Assembly: GCA_030913685.1 (NCBI GenBank) | Contig: CP133187.1 | Location: forward strand, 2,236,001-2,300,000 | DNA from: Oscillospiraceae bacterium MB24-C1 | Lineage (GTDB): Bacteria > Bacillota > Clostridia > Oscillospirales > Ruminococcaceae | Direction of reading: 5' to 3' | Length of the DNA stretch: 64,000 nucleotides | Shown here: piece by piece, positions 26,496 to 35,599 of the stretch | Numbering within the stretch: position 1 is the first letter of the stretch | How the letters are laid out: each line of letters opens with the position of its first letter | Made by a program: the position numbers and the translations under genes | Notes under the pieces: generated by a model | Told to the model about the DNA's origin: nothing | Seen by the model: only the letters and a program-made list of their open reading frames with translations | Databases searched by the model: none

Positions 26496-26526
26496 CTAAA
26501 ACTTAATTGATCCAGGAGAATATGAT

Positions 26527-28293
26527 ATGAAATCCCTTTTTGATTTAATTAAATATAAAAAAATTCATTTGATCATATGTGTGGCGTTGGCTGCCATCAG
26601 CTCGTTGCTGCTTATCGTGCCCTTTGCCCTGATATATAAAATAGTTATATATTATCTGCAAGCGGGTCAGGGGGCATCGCCCGAGCCTATTATAACATGG
26701 CTTGGGATTGCGTTTGCAGCTCTTTTATTAAGATATGCTTTTACGGTTTCTTCCTTTGTATTTAGCCACATTGCGGCTTTTGATCTACTTTACCGTATCC
26801 GCGTTAAAATAACAAAGCATATTGGAAGACTTCCAATGGGCTTCTGGGGGAATCACAGTTCAGGACAGGTTTTAAAAATAGTTCAGGAGGATGTTGAAGC
26901 AATTGAAAGCTTCGTTGCGCATCATTTTCCAGATGCAGCGGCAGGATTAACCCTGCCGTTTGCGACACTTGTCTTTCTTTTTACTGTCGACTGGCGTCTC
27001 GCACTAGCTGCGGCAATTCCGCTTCCGGTTACTATCATACTGCTTTATATGATGTGGAATGGTGCACTTACAGGACAAAACAGAAAGGAACTAACAAAAA
27101 AATATCATAAGGCTATAGAAACCATGCATTCTACAATGTTGGAGTATGTTCATGGAATGCCTGTTGTTAAGGCGTTTAATCTTAATGCAGACTCGTTTAA
27201 AAGACTCAAGCAATCTGTGTCTGCTTACCGCGATATTGTTGTTGTGTGGTCAAGGGGTGTATCGCCGTATCGGGCACTGGTTTCAACCTTTATTCTCGGA
27301 GGAGGTCTGTTTATCCTTCCTCTGGGAATATATTTAATGAAAAACGGCAGCATTGATGCCTCTAAAATCATTTTATTCCTGCTGTTTGGCACAGGTTGCT
27401 TTGGTGGTCTTTTGAAGGCAATTATGATTACAACACGCATGGAGCTTATAACCTCTGGTATAAAACGGATAAATGAGATTATGTCGGTAGAACCTCTTTA
27501 TGAACCATCGGTTCCTAAGATACCAGATAAATTTAACATAGAGCTTAAAAATGTATCCTTTCAATATCAAAAAGGAGATCAAGATATTCTTAAGGATATA
27601 AATATTACTCTGCCGGAAGGCTCCTTTACCGCACTGGTAGGGCCTTCAGGAGCAGGTAAAACTACAATAGTAAACCTTATTGCAAGAATGTGGGAAACTA
27701 CTGATGGTTCAATTAAAATAGGAGGAATACCATTAAACGAAATGGGTACCAAGGGCGTTTCAGAAACAGTAGGAACTGTATTTCAGGATGTTATGATACT
27801 AACGGATACAGTAAAGGCAAATATTTGTATGGGAAATGAAAAGGCGAATCAAGATCAAATCGAGGCGGTAGCAAAAGCAGCGGCGTGTCATGATTTTATT
27901 ATAAATCTTCCGCATGGATATAACACGATTATTGGTGACGGAGGTGAAACACAATTAAGCGGTGGAGAAAAACAAAGAATTGCAATGGCAAGAGTTATAT
28001 TTAAAAATTCTCCCATTGTTCTTCTGGATGAGGCAACTGCTTATGCCGATGCTGAAAATGAGTCGTTGATGCAGGAGGCTTTTTCAAGACTTATGGTAAA
28101 TAGAACCGTTGTTGTTATTGCCCATCGGCTTTCAACGATAGTTGGAGCCGATAACATATATGTAATTGATGAGGGAAATGTAGCTGAAAGCGGAACCCAT
28201 GATAAACTGCTTGCTCAAAACGGTTTATATAAAAACATGTGGGACGTACATTTAAAAGCCAGACAATGGCAGCTGTCTGAAAAGGAGGTTTGA
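26527..28293 (+). CDS. ABC half-transporter 1 (exporter fold)
   Basis: This 588-residue protein has an N-terminal six-helix ABC exporter domain (about 1-330) and a C-terminal nucleotide-binding domain with Walker A GPSGAGKT (about 372-379), signature LSGGEKQR (about 477-484), Walker B IVLLDEAT and the H-loop IAHRLST. It forms a probable heterodimer with the next gene. Pairs of this kind near iron regulators include the siderophore importers IrtAB and YbtPQ as well as many true exporters, so direction and substrate remain open. AGGAG precedes the ATG at 26527. Confidence 0.9.
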   Translation: MKSLFDLIKYKKIHLIICVALAAISSLLLIVPFALIYKIVIYYLQAGQGASPEPIITWLGIAFAALLLRYAFTVSSFVFSHIAAFDLLYRIRVKITKHIGRLPMGFWGNHSSGQVLKIVQEDVEAIESFVAHHFPDAAAGLTLPFATLVFLFTVDWRLALAAAIPLPVTIILLYMMWNGALTGQNRKELTKKYHKAIETMHSTMLEYVHGMPVVKAFNLNADSFKRLKQSVSAYRDIVVVWSRGVSPYRALVSTFILGGGLFILPLGIYLMKNGSIDASKIILFLLFGTGCFGGLLKAIMITTRMELITSGIKRINEIMSVEPLYEPSVPKIPDKFNIELKNVSFQYQKGDQDILKDINITLPEGSFTALVGPSGAGKTTIVNLIARMWETTDGSIKIGGIPLNEMGTKGVSETVGTVFQDVMILTDTVKANICMGNEKANQDQIEAVAKAAACHDFIINLPHGYNTIIGDGGETQLSGGEKQRIAMARVIFKNSPIVLLDEATAYADAENESLMQEAFSRLMVNRTVVVIAHRLSTIVGADNIYVIDEGNVAESGTHDKLLAQNGLYKNMWDVHLKARQWQLSEKEV

Positions 28294-28298
28294 GCATA

Positions 28299-30056
28299 GT
28301 GAATAAAAACAACTGGAGCTTTGTTAAAGAAAATTCCAAAAGGTTAGCTGCTGTCTTTGGCGCAAATCTGGCTTCCAACATCCTTCCGGGAGTATTTTAT
28401 TTCTTCCTCTACTTGATAGTAATGCAGCTTACAGTACCCATTTTACACGGGCAGCCAATAAGTTATATGGCGTTATGGAAATATTGCATTTGGTATATAG
28501 GTGTATTTATATTTTACATACTACTGTCAATGTGGAGCCAGACAAAAACCTATGTCGAAGCTTATACAATGTCGTCAGAACTTAGGTTGGCTATGGGTGA
28601 CAAGCTAAGCAGGCTATCTTTAAGCTATTTTAAGAAGAATGACCCAGGGGATATCGCTTCACGCTTATTAGGCGACGTGCAAAAGGCAGAAACAATTATC
28701 GCCAGAATTCTGCCCGATCTGACCACTGCACTCATCTCACCGGTAATTCTTATTATATTTCTAGCTACAATTAATTCGGCTTTGGCTGGTATTATCTTGT
28801 TATCTGTTGTCGCAGCCAGTGTTTTCCTGTTTGTAGCACAAAGAACAGTCGGCATTCTTGGACATAGGCATATAAAAACTGTTGTTGAAGCATCCTCCCG
28901 TATCTTGGAATACTTTAAAACGATCAAGCTTTTGAAATCGTACAATTTAACTGGAGAGAGTTTTGAAACAATGAATGAGGCAATGCTACGGCTAAAGAAA
29001 GTCAGTTTTAGAACCGAGGTTTGGACGGCCATTCCAATACAGATTTTCCTTTTCTGCTTAGACATAGGCTATTTAATAACGTTGTTTGCGGCAGTAAGAC
29101 TGTGTGCAGTTGGTAGCATGCCCATTCAGAGCCTGTTTTCCTTTGCGGTTATGGGCTATTTTCTGTTTGAAACGGTAAAATCTCTTGGGCCTCAGCTTGT
29201 TGAGCTTAGATACATCTACCTATCAATAAAGCGTATCGGTGAAGTATTTGAAGCAGAGGAACCATCTTATCATGCACTAAACGAACTTCCAAAAACAAGT
29301 CATGTGACTTTTGATAATGTCAGCTTTAGTTATAGCGACAGTGATGTATTGAGCGGAGTAAGCTGTCATATTCCAGAGAAGTCCATGACTGCCCTGGTAG
29401 GTATGTCTGGTTCAGGCAAAACGACTATGACAAGCCTTATTGCAAGGTTTTGGGATGTCCAGTCGGGTGAGATTCGTATCGGTAATATTCCGATAACGAA
29501 AATTAACCCTAATAAATTATTGACAAAGCTTTCTATGGTCTTTCAGGAGGTCTATCTCTTTAACGATACAATTGCCAATAATATTGGAATCGGCAGAAAA
29601 GGTGCAGGTATAGAAGAAATAAGAAGAGCCGCATCACTCGCCTGCTGCGATGAATTTATTGAGGCTCTTCCTCATGGATATGGCACGGTTGTCAGTGAAA
29701 ATGGTAATTCACTGTCTGGAGGTGAAAAGCAACGAATATCTATCGCCAGAGCTATTCTGAAGGATGCTCCAATCGTAATTCTGGATGAAGCGACCGCATC
29801 ACTTGATCCTGAAAATGAAGCAGAAATTCAAAAAGCATTTGAAAATCTAGTTAATGAAAAAACGGTTATTGTAATCGCCCATCAGTTTAAAGCAATTGAA
29901 AATGCTGATAATATTCTTGTTTTGGATAAAGGGCACATAGCCGAACAAGGAACACATAAAGAATTGATTAAATCAAACGGATTGTATTCTAAGCTGTGGA
30001 AAGAACAACAGAAAGCCAGAGGCTGGAAAATGGAAGCGTCAGAATTTAACAAGTAA
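28299..30056 (+). CDS. ABC half-transporter 2 (exporter fold)
   Basis: This 585-residue partner of half-transporter 1 has the same domain order: six membrane helices, then Walker A GMSGSGKT (about 368), signature LSGGEKQR (about 473), Walker B IVILDEAT and H-loop IAHQFKA. GTG at 28299 is chosen over an in-frame TTG at 28290 because AAAGGAGG (28281-28288) is ten bases from the GTG but only one from the TTG. It is the last gene of the operon; mobile-element debris begins 17 bases later. Confidence 0.9.
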   Translation: MNKNNWSFVKENSKRLAAVFGANLASNILPGVFYFFLYLIVMQLTVPILHGQPISYMALWKYCIWYIGVFIFYILLSMWSQTKTYVEAYTMSSELRLAMGDKLSRLSLSYFKKNDPGDIASRLLGDVQKAETIIARILPDLTTALISPVILIIFLATINSALAGIILLSVVAASVFLFVAQRTVGILGHRHIKTVVEASSRILEYFKTIKLLKSYNLTGESFETMNEAMLRLKKVSFRTEVWTAIPIQIFLFCLDIGYLITLFAAVRLCAVGSMPIQSLFSFAVMGYFLFETVKSLGPQLVELRYIYLSIKRIGEVFEAEEPSYHALNELPKTSHVTFDNVSFSYSDSDVLSGVSCHIPEKSMTALVGMSGSGKTTMTSLIARFWDVQSGEIRIGNIPITKINPNKLLTKLSMVFQEVYLFNDTIANNIGIGRKGAGIEEIRRAASLACCDEFIEALPHGYGTVVSENGNSLSGGEKQRISIARAILKDAPIVILDEATASLDPENEAEIQKAFENLVNEKTVIVIAHQFKAIENADNILVLDKGHIAEQGTHKELIKSNGLYSKLWKEQQKARGWKMEASEFNK

Positions 30057-30073
30057 AAGAGGTGAAATAAATA

Positions 30074-31344
30074 TGAATGCCAATATATTGGAAATGACTA
30101 CATCTTAGTCTATAAGCTCTCCCGCTTTGGCAGAAATGCTGCCGATATTCTAAACTCACTTGAACATGTGCAATCCTACGGAGTGAATCTTATTTGTATT
30201 GAAGAAGGAATTGATTCATCACAGACAAGTGGTAAACTTTTAATCTCTGTACTGTCTGCTGTTGCTGAAATAGAGCGTGAAAACATTATTGAGCAGACAA
30301 TGAACGGATGTAAAGAAAATTTGCTCCTTATGGATATTATCTTAAAGATAAGCAACTTTTTATCCAAGAGAATGAAGCCGATGCAGTAAGGATTATCTTT
30401 GATAAGTATGTACATGGTCAAAGGCACTAAGAATGAATACCGCCAAGTACAGCAAGATGACTATATTCTTGCAGATGGTCAGCACGATGCTATCATCAGC
30501 GAGGAACTATGGACGCAGGCACATGAAAAACGAGAAATAACAGGTGTAAAATCTCCCTCTAAAATTGGTCGGGACAGAGCACATTTGTTAAGCGGTATCT
30601 TAAAATGCCCTAAATGTGGCGGACCGATGTGCACAAACAAACACACATGGACAAACAAAGACGGTACATATCAAGAGATTTACTATTATGTGTGCAGTAA
30701 ATCTCGAACAGCACGGGGAAAAAGCTGTGATTATAAAGCTATGCTCAAGAAAACTGACATTGAGCCACTTGTCATTGAAGCAATCAGAGAGCTGATAAAA
30801 AATCAAGATTTTGCAGCAGAAATCAAATCAAGGATAGGCAAGGAAATTGACATTTCTACTTTAAACAGAGAACTAAGCAATTATGAATCCAAACTGCGAG
30901 AGGTCGAGCTTAATAAAACCCGTCTTGAAAATGAAATTGACAGTCTGCCGGAGGATACCCGTTTCAGAGAACGCAAGCTTCACGATATGACCCTCCGGCT
31001 TGATGGTCTATATGACATCATTGTAGAGCTTGAAGAAAAATCGAGGATGTAAAGCTACGCCGAAAGGCTGTAGAGCAGGATGCCATTACTTTAGAGAACA
31101 TCTACACCCTGTTGGCAAACTTTGATAAGGCCTTTGATAAAATCAGCGATGAAGAAAAAAATCTCTGATTTCTTCGCTAATCAAAGAAATAGAGATTTTC
31201 CCATGTGACGAGGCAGAACTGCCCCTTAAGTCTATTTTATTTAACTTTCCGGTTTATAAAGACGGTGGAGATGTTTATGAATTTTGTGGGACAAAAGAAC
31301 AACCGTCTCAACGTGCCATGAGTAGACAAAATGATGCCCTTTGA
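30074..31344 (+). pseudogene. large serine recombinase, multiply frameshifted
   Basis: Segments of a clostridial transposon-type serine recombinase can be read in three frames. The 5' end is missing. The first piece has YKLSRFGRNAADIL and SAVAEIERENIIEQ from the catalytic domain. A small deletion with frame change then leads to FAPYGYYLKDKQLF, and a larger deletion removes part of the recombinase domain. A long piece (30399-31052) has the zinc ribbon CPKCGGPMC...CSKS and the coiled coil. Two one-base losses in A-runs (near 31037 and 31160) shift the frame before the C-terminal FNFPVYKDGG. The catalytic serine region is absent, so the enzyme is dead. Confidence 0.85.
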
Positions 31345-31444
31345 ACCTGATTATACCTTGGAGTCAGATAATATATATTATGGTCTTTTATTATTTGGCG
31401 ATTGCATTCCACAATGCCTAAAGAACTTATTAAATTTGCATTCT

Positions 31445-31849
31445 TCATGTATTAGGGAGTTCATCAAATTTTGGTAAAATTTCTAAGTTACTTTCCCAAC
31501 TTGCTTTATTTGCGCAAAAGATGTGTCCTTGCGGTTTCATGTGTAAGTCACTGTCAATACATCCTGCGGGGACAACCAGTAGCTTTCCATCAATCTGAAT
31601 ATTTGGAAGTGCCGATCCGCAATTGGAGCAGAAGCTTTTTATGTGACCTTCTGAATGGTAATTAAAGATTTTAGCTTTATCTTCACCAGACAGCCATTTT
31701 AACTTGGCTGTAGAAGAAAACAGATTGGCCGCATGGGCTGACCCTGTATCCTTACGACATCGCTCACAATGACAAAGAAAGAAATTTTCAAATTCCCCCT
31801 CAATCTCAAAAGTGACTTCACCACAAAGACATGATCCTTTATATTTCAT
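31445..31849 (-). CDS. GFA/CENP-V-type zinc-binding protein
   Basis: This 134-residue protein has the Gfa-type zinc fold: CLCGEVTFEI near the N-terminus, CHCERCRKDTGSA in the middle and FCSNCGSALP after it give the conserved cysteine sets. Family members include glutathione-dependent formaldehyde-activating-like proteins, mostly without proven function. AAAAGGAG lies a few bases before the ATG at 31849. It is isolated between two recombinase remnants and intact, so it may be cargo. Confidence 0.85.
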   Translation of the reverse strand: MKYKGSCLCGEVTFEIEGEFENFFLCHCERCRKDTGSAHAANLFSSTAKLKWLSGEDKAKIFNYHSEGHIKSFCSNCGSALPNIQIDGKLLVVPAGCIDSDLHMKPQGHIFCANKASWESNLEILPKFDELPNT

Positions 31850-32200
31850 TGAAATCTCCTTTTAAATAATTCAATTTTTGAATAGGCATTTCATCTAATA
31901 TTAAAATATTTACTTATATGAAATACAAGTTTAACAATCTTCTAACCGGCATAATTCGACAATGCACTCCACATGCCTTGAGTAGACAATAAAGATGTCG
32001 TAGGTAGCTGATAGTTCCTTGGCGGAGGGGTATCTCTTTAAGAAAACACCTACAAATCTTGTGATTTGAATTTTAAAAATCCCCCAAGGTTTTCTTCCAA
32101 CATCTTATCTACTTAAGCCACAGTAGTCGTGCACAATCTTATCAAAAGTAAAATTGTACGCAATAAAACTTTTAAATGATGATATTGTAATTTAAAGGCT
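31850..32200. other. non-coding, AT-rich gap between recombinase remnants
   Basis: No open frame with credible composition is seen. GAGTAGACAA occurs here (near 31978) and also at the end of the first recombinase remnant (near 31319); this short similarity may be chance or an element-junction trace. Confidence 0.4.
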
Positions 32201-32565
32201 TTATTCTGTGCAATTTATTAAATTGTTACATAAAGTTTGGTCTACTATTAGTCCCGACTTAAAGTGTATACGTATTTGTTCTTTTTCTATCACATCTATT
32301 GACTTTATTATACTATTTAACTTTACTTCTTCAATTGCTTTTACGTTGATTTCAGCACCGTTAAATAGATTAACTATAGAAGCTTTAGACTGCAAAGACA
32401 GGGAAGATGCTGTTTGTATTTCAGTAGCATCAATTGTATTTAGCACTTTAGACAGTGCATTGAGCAATGCAGTTTCCTTTAAACTACTTGCATTACTGCA
32501 CTGTGTAGTGCCACTTTTTAATCGCCGTTTACATCTCCAAACAATTGTATTATGCTGCTTGTTAT
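32201..32565 (-). pseudogene. second serine-recombinase remnant, C-terminal part
   Basis: On the minus strand a frame without start reads NTIVWRCKRRLKSGTTQC, which fits the last half of a recombinase zinc ribbon. A helical stretch (LKETALLNALSKVL) and the C-terminal beta segment VIEKEQIRIHFKSGL follow. These features match the ends of clostridial transposon recombinases. All catalytic parts are missing. Its orientation is opposite to the remnant at 30074, so it comes from a separate insertion or an inversion. Confidence 0.6.
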
Positions 32566-32774
32566 ACTACGGGAAAGTTAGCTTTCATGTAAAAGAAATC
32601 ATGGACAACAAAGATATGACCAGAAGCAAGCTTGCTAAACTTGCAAATATCCGTTTTGAAGTAGCTGACAAATGGTACAACGGAAATATTGAGCGTATGG
32701 ATATTGATGTCCTCACTCGGATCTGCTTTGTTTTGGATTGTAAGATTTCCGATTTGATGACCTATAAAAAGTAA
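32559..32774 (+). CDS. XRE-family helix-turn-helix protein (possibly 5' truncated)
   Basis: This DNA-binding protein of about 71 residues belongs to the small Cro/YozG-like group. The region KEIMDNKDMTRSKLAKLANIRFE holds the helix-turn-helix, and the RICFVLDCKISDLM end is typical. The native start is unclear: TTG 32559 and ATG 32601 are in frame, neither has a good ribosome binding site, and the 5' end abuts the second recombinase remnant, so the original start may have been lost. A clear terminator follows. Confidence 0.6.
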   Translation: MLYYGKVSFHVKEIMDNKDMTRSKLAKLANIRFEVADKWYNGNIERMDIDVLTRICFVLDCKISDLMTYKK

Positions 32775-32787
32775 ATCTCACTAATAC

Positions 32788-32809
32788 AGAGTCTGTTTTT
32801 ACAGGCTCT
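32788..32809 (+). terminator. terminator after the XRE-type gene
   Basis: AGAGTCTGT pairs with ACAGGCTCT (one G-U pair) around TTTT and is followed by a T-run. Confidence 0.8.
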
Positions 32810-32811
32810 TT

Positions 32812-33504
32812 TTATTTGCAGATACCCAATATCTCTGTTCCATACTTGGCAAGGAGTATAGCATGAATGATAGCTTGAAATGTTTTCTCATCAATCAGGC
32901 TTTCATCGGCAATTTCATTAAGTTTAATATATTCTTTCCCTGTAGATATTGTCTTTGCTGTTTGATAGACAGCATATCTGTTGGTATCAATTCCTTTTAA
33001 ATGGATTGATTTAAAATAAACCTTAGTTAAATAAACATGTGGCTTTGACCATTCCCATAGTTCATGGTCCGCTGTAAGCAAAAACAGAGTGGCAAGAAAT
33101 TGATTATTATCAATTTTCTTTATCACTCTGTTTTTTATGTTGATAATATTTTTAAATCGCTGTCGGTGACCGCTGTCGCAAAAGAAATCACCATTAAACT
33201 CTGAAATCAGTTTACTCAATCTTTTTTTGAGATTATATTCTCTGAAATCCTTAAAGGTACTTTTTACTATGTTTTCATAACATACCGCGTTCGCTTTCAA
33301 TCTTTCCGATAAGACCAAGCATTTGCTATCATCATTTTTACATTTTGGGTATTCGGTGCAAAACCGACAGGCTGTATCCTCTTCACTGAATGGTAACCCT
33401 TTTAATACAATTATTCCTTTCTCTCGCTTCATGAAATTAGGTACAAGCATCATCATTTGTTCAAACCCCTGTAACCTTGTACCGTACATAAATAATTTTG
33501 ACAT
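32812..33504 (-). CDS. hypothetical protein, cysteine-containing, island-associated
   Basis: This 230-residue protein is not assigned to a family here. It has no signal peptide or membrane helix. A cluster CRFCTEYPKCKNDDSKC near residue 50 (CxxC plus two further cysteines) could bind zinc or an iron-sulfur cluster; the rest is mostly helical and rich in Lys, Ile and Leu. The N-terminal MSKLFMYGTRLQGFEQM is well formed and a GAAAGG-type ribosome binding site precedes the ATG. The gene lies behind a strong nested hairpin (33541-33588). AT-rich composition places it in the island. Confidence 0.65.
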   Translation of the reverse strand: MSKLFMYGTRLQGFEQMMMLVPNFMKREKGIIVLKGLPFSEEDTACRFCTEYPKCKNDDSKCLVLSERLKANAVCYENIVKSTFKDFREYNLKKRLSKLISEFNGDFFCDSGHRQRFKNIINIKNRVIKKIDNNQFLATLFLLTADHELWEWSKPHVYLTKVYFKSIHLKGIDTNRYAVYQTAKTISTGKEYIKLNEIADESLIDEKTFQAIIHAILLAKYGTEILGICK

Positions 33505-33540
33505 TGTAATCTTTCCTTTCTTTTTGTTTTTGGCATAAAA

Positions 33541-33588
33541 AAGAGGCTAAGTCTGTAGGTCTTAAGTTGACCTAAGGCTTAGCCTCTT
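33541..33588 (-). terminator. strong nested hairpin, terminator or attenuator
   Basis: An 11-bp outer stem (AAGAGGCTAAG with CTTAGCCTCTT) encloses an inner stem (TAGGTC with GACCTA). On the minus strand a T-run follows, so it ends the transcript of the gene at 33612-34079 or attenuates the gene at 32812-33504. Confidence 0.8.
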
Positions 33589-33611
33589 AATTTTACATAT
33601 TAAATTTTTGA

Positions 33612-34079
33612 TTAATTGGTCATTTCATAAACATCCACTCTTTTAATAATCCTGTGCTGTTTAGCCCACTCTTGAATTTGGGCCACCCCTTCTTCAGATA
33701 AATCAAAGATCAGTGTCTCATCACCATAATGCTGGCTTGAAAACAACATCTTTCTACCCTTGTATAAGTTAAGAGTAAACCATTTAATAAAACCTTCTTT
33801 AGATAAGAAATTTTCCTTCACTTCAATTTCAAAGTCATTTGTTACTTTCCCTTGAAAAACAAGTTCTCTAGTTTCTTCATTATTTATTTTTTCCCCATAC
33901 TTTATTCCCGATTCTATAGCTTCTCCATCGTTTGGCCATACCCTTGTTTCAAAAGTATCTGCCTTATTAAGAGATTTCTTTACAAGATTAACCCACCATG
34001 AATATTCTGCAAAAATAGGAGCCACATTTCTACTAGAAAAGTCTTCTCTTTCAACCATAAGCATTACATAATATTGCAT
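33612..34079 (-). CDS. hypothetical protein
   Basis: This 155-residue acidic, soluble protein is not recognised. It is rich in aromatic residues (EYSWWVNLVKK, TRVWPNDGEAIESG) and shows an alternating beta/alpha character without cysteines in catalytic arrangements. No signal peptide is seen. The final part (DEETLIFDL-like; EGVAQIQEWAKQHRI) is helical. It is the last AT-rich gene before the backbone resumes near 34.2 kb. Its isolation gives no functional clue. Confidence 0.55.
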   Translation of the reverse strand: MQYYVMLMVEREDFSSRNVAPIFAEYSWWVNLVKKSLNKADTFETRVWPNDGEAIESGIKYGEKINNEETRELVFQGKVTNDFEIEVKENFLSKEGFIKWFTLNLYKGRKMLFSSQHYGDETLIFDLSEEGVAQIQEWAKQHRIIKRVDVYEMTN

Positions 34080-34143
34080 AAATTCACCCCATAAAATATC
34101 ATATTTCCTATGTCATCTATAATTCCACCATTTTCCAAGGCTC

Positions 34144-34170
34144 AAAAACGGCACTTTTTTGCCCGTTTTT
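34144..34170 (-). terminator. terminator of the rRNA methyltransferase gene
   Basis: AAAAACGGCA pairs with TGCCCGTTTTT around a short T/A-rich loop, about 45 bases beyond the methyltransferase stop, with T-runs on both strands. Confidence 0.7.
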
Positions 34171-34215
34171 AAGCCTCAAAATCACTCCAAAACCACAACA
34201 TCTTGTGGTCAAAGT

Positions 34216-35586
34216 CTACTTTTTACCCTCCGAACCACATTTCGTCATCATTATTATCGCTTCAACGTGTGCTGTTCTTGGAAACATATCGACCGCCTGA
34301 ATTTTTTGTGGAATATAACCCAGTTCGCTAAACAAAGCGACATCTCGTGCGGCGGTAGCGCTGTTGCACGACACCATGACAATGCGGTCAGGTGCCATGC
34401 GAACAGTGGTTTTAATCAAATCCGGTGTGCAGCCCTTGCGAGGCGGGTCAAGAATAATAACATTGGGGGCGATGCCCTCGGCTTCAAGCTGGGCAGCAGC
34501 CTCTGCTGCATCTGCGCAGATAAAGCGTGCGTTCGCAATGCCGTTCTGAGCTGCGTTTTGACGCGCGTTTTTGACAGCGTCTGAGACAATTTCCACCCCG
34601 ATAAGTTGTCCGGCCTGATGCGCCATAGAAAGGCCAATGGTGCCTGCGCCACAGTAGAGATCCAACAGAACTTCGCCGCCCGAAAGCGCCGCGAACTCTT
34701 TTGCAATGCCATAAAGCTGCTCAGCAGCACGGCGGTTAACTTGATAAAACGATAATGGAGAAAGAGAAAAAGAAAGCCCGCAGAGCCGGTCGGTGATGGT
34801 GCTTTCTCCCCAGAGTGTTTGACATTTTTGTCCGAGCAGTACGTTGGTTTTATCGCAGTTAATATTGAGTATTACAGAAGTAATAGCAGTGCAGGCGCTG
34901 CGGAGCACTTTGATGAGCGCATCTGTTTGGGGTATGGCGCTACCGTTGGTGATGATGGTGACCATCACTTCTCCGGTAGCTTCGGCGTGGCGAATATAAA
35001 GTGCGCGCACCAGTCCGTTGTGCGTGGTCTCGTCGTAAATACTGACGTTAAATTCGGCCAGCCATCTGCAAAACGCGGCGGCTATTTCGCCAAAAAAAAC
35101 AGGGTGGAGCAAGCAATCCTCCGCCGGCTCCACTCTGTGTGAGCGTTTGGCGAAAAAACCAACAATAGGCTTACCGTTTTGCAGGCGGACAGGGTAGATT
35201 GCCTTATTGCGGTAACGGTCGGCTTGCGGGGAGGGAATAGCCGGAGGCAACGTGATCATTAGCTTGCCAATGCGGCGCATGTTTTCCTCTACCCAGCTGT
35301 TTTTGGTCAACAACTCCTGTTCATAAGAGATGTGTCGAAGGCTGCAGCTGCCGCAACGGCGATAGATGGGGCAGTCGTCCTCTAGGCGGCACGCAGCGGG
35401 CGAGAGCATCTCTTCAATAATACCGAAGGCATAGTGCGAAAGCACCTTGACCACCCGCACTTTCAGCTTATCCCCTACCACTGTAAAGGGGACAAAGACA
35501 GCCATACCGTCGGCACGGCCGACGCCGTTGCCCTCATTTGTAATATCGGTAATCTCCAGCGGAATAATTGCGTTTTTTTTCAGCAT
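34216..35586 (-). CDS. rlmD: 23S rRNA (uracil-5-)-methyltransferase, RlmD/RlmCD type
   Basis: This 456-residue enzyme methylates uridine C5 in 23S rRNA using SAM. It has an N-terminal TRAM domain (about 1-60), then an iron-sulfur cysteine set (Cys near DDCPIYRRCGSCSLRH and an earlier Cys), then the methyltransferase domain: LDLYCGAGTIGL (SAM site), LDPPRKGC (substrate loop) and the catalytic MVSCNSAT. The length is normal for the RumA family. It starts 13 bases after the AEC transporter stop, so the two are co-transcribed. The GC-rich composition shows return to the chromosomal backbone. Confidence 0.93.
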   Translation of the reverse strand: MLKKNAIIPLEITDITNEGNGVGRADGMAVFVPFTVVGDKLKVRVVKVLSHYAFGIIEEMLSPAACRLEDDCPIYRRCGSCSLRHISYEQELLTKNSWVEENMRRIGKLMITLPPAIPSPQADRYRNKAIYPVRLQNGKPIVGFFAKRSHRVEPAEDCLLHPVFFGEIAAAFCRWLAEFNVSIYDETTHNGLVRALYIRHAEATGEVMVTIITNGSAIPQTDALIKVLRSACTAITSVILNINCDKTNVLLGQKCQTLWGESTITDRLCGLSFSLSPLSFYQVNRRAAEQLYGIAKEFAALSGGEVLLDLYCGAGTIGLSMAHQAGQLIGVEIVSDAVKNARQNAAQNGIANARFICADAAEAAAQLEAEGIAPNVIILDPPRKGCTPDLIKTTVRMAPDRIVMVSCNSATAARDVALFSELGYIPQKIQAVDMFPRTAHVEAIIMMTKCGSEGKK

Positions 35587-35599
35587 AAATGCCTCCGAA

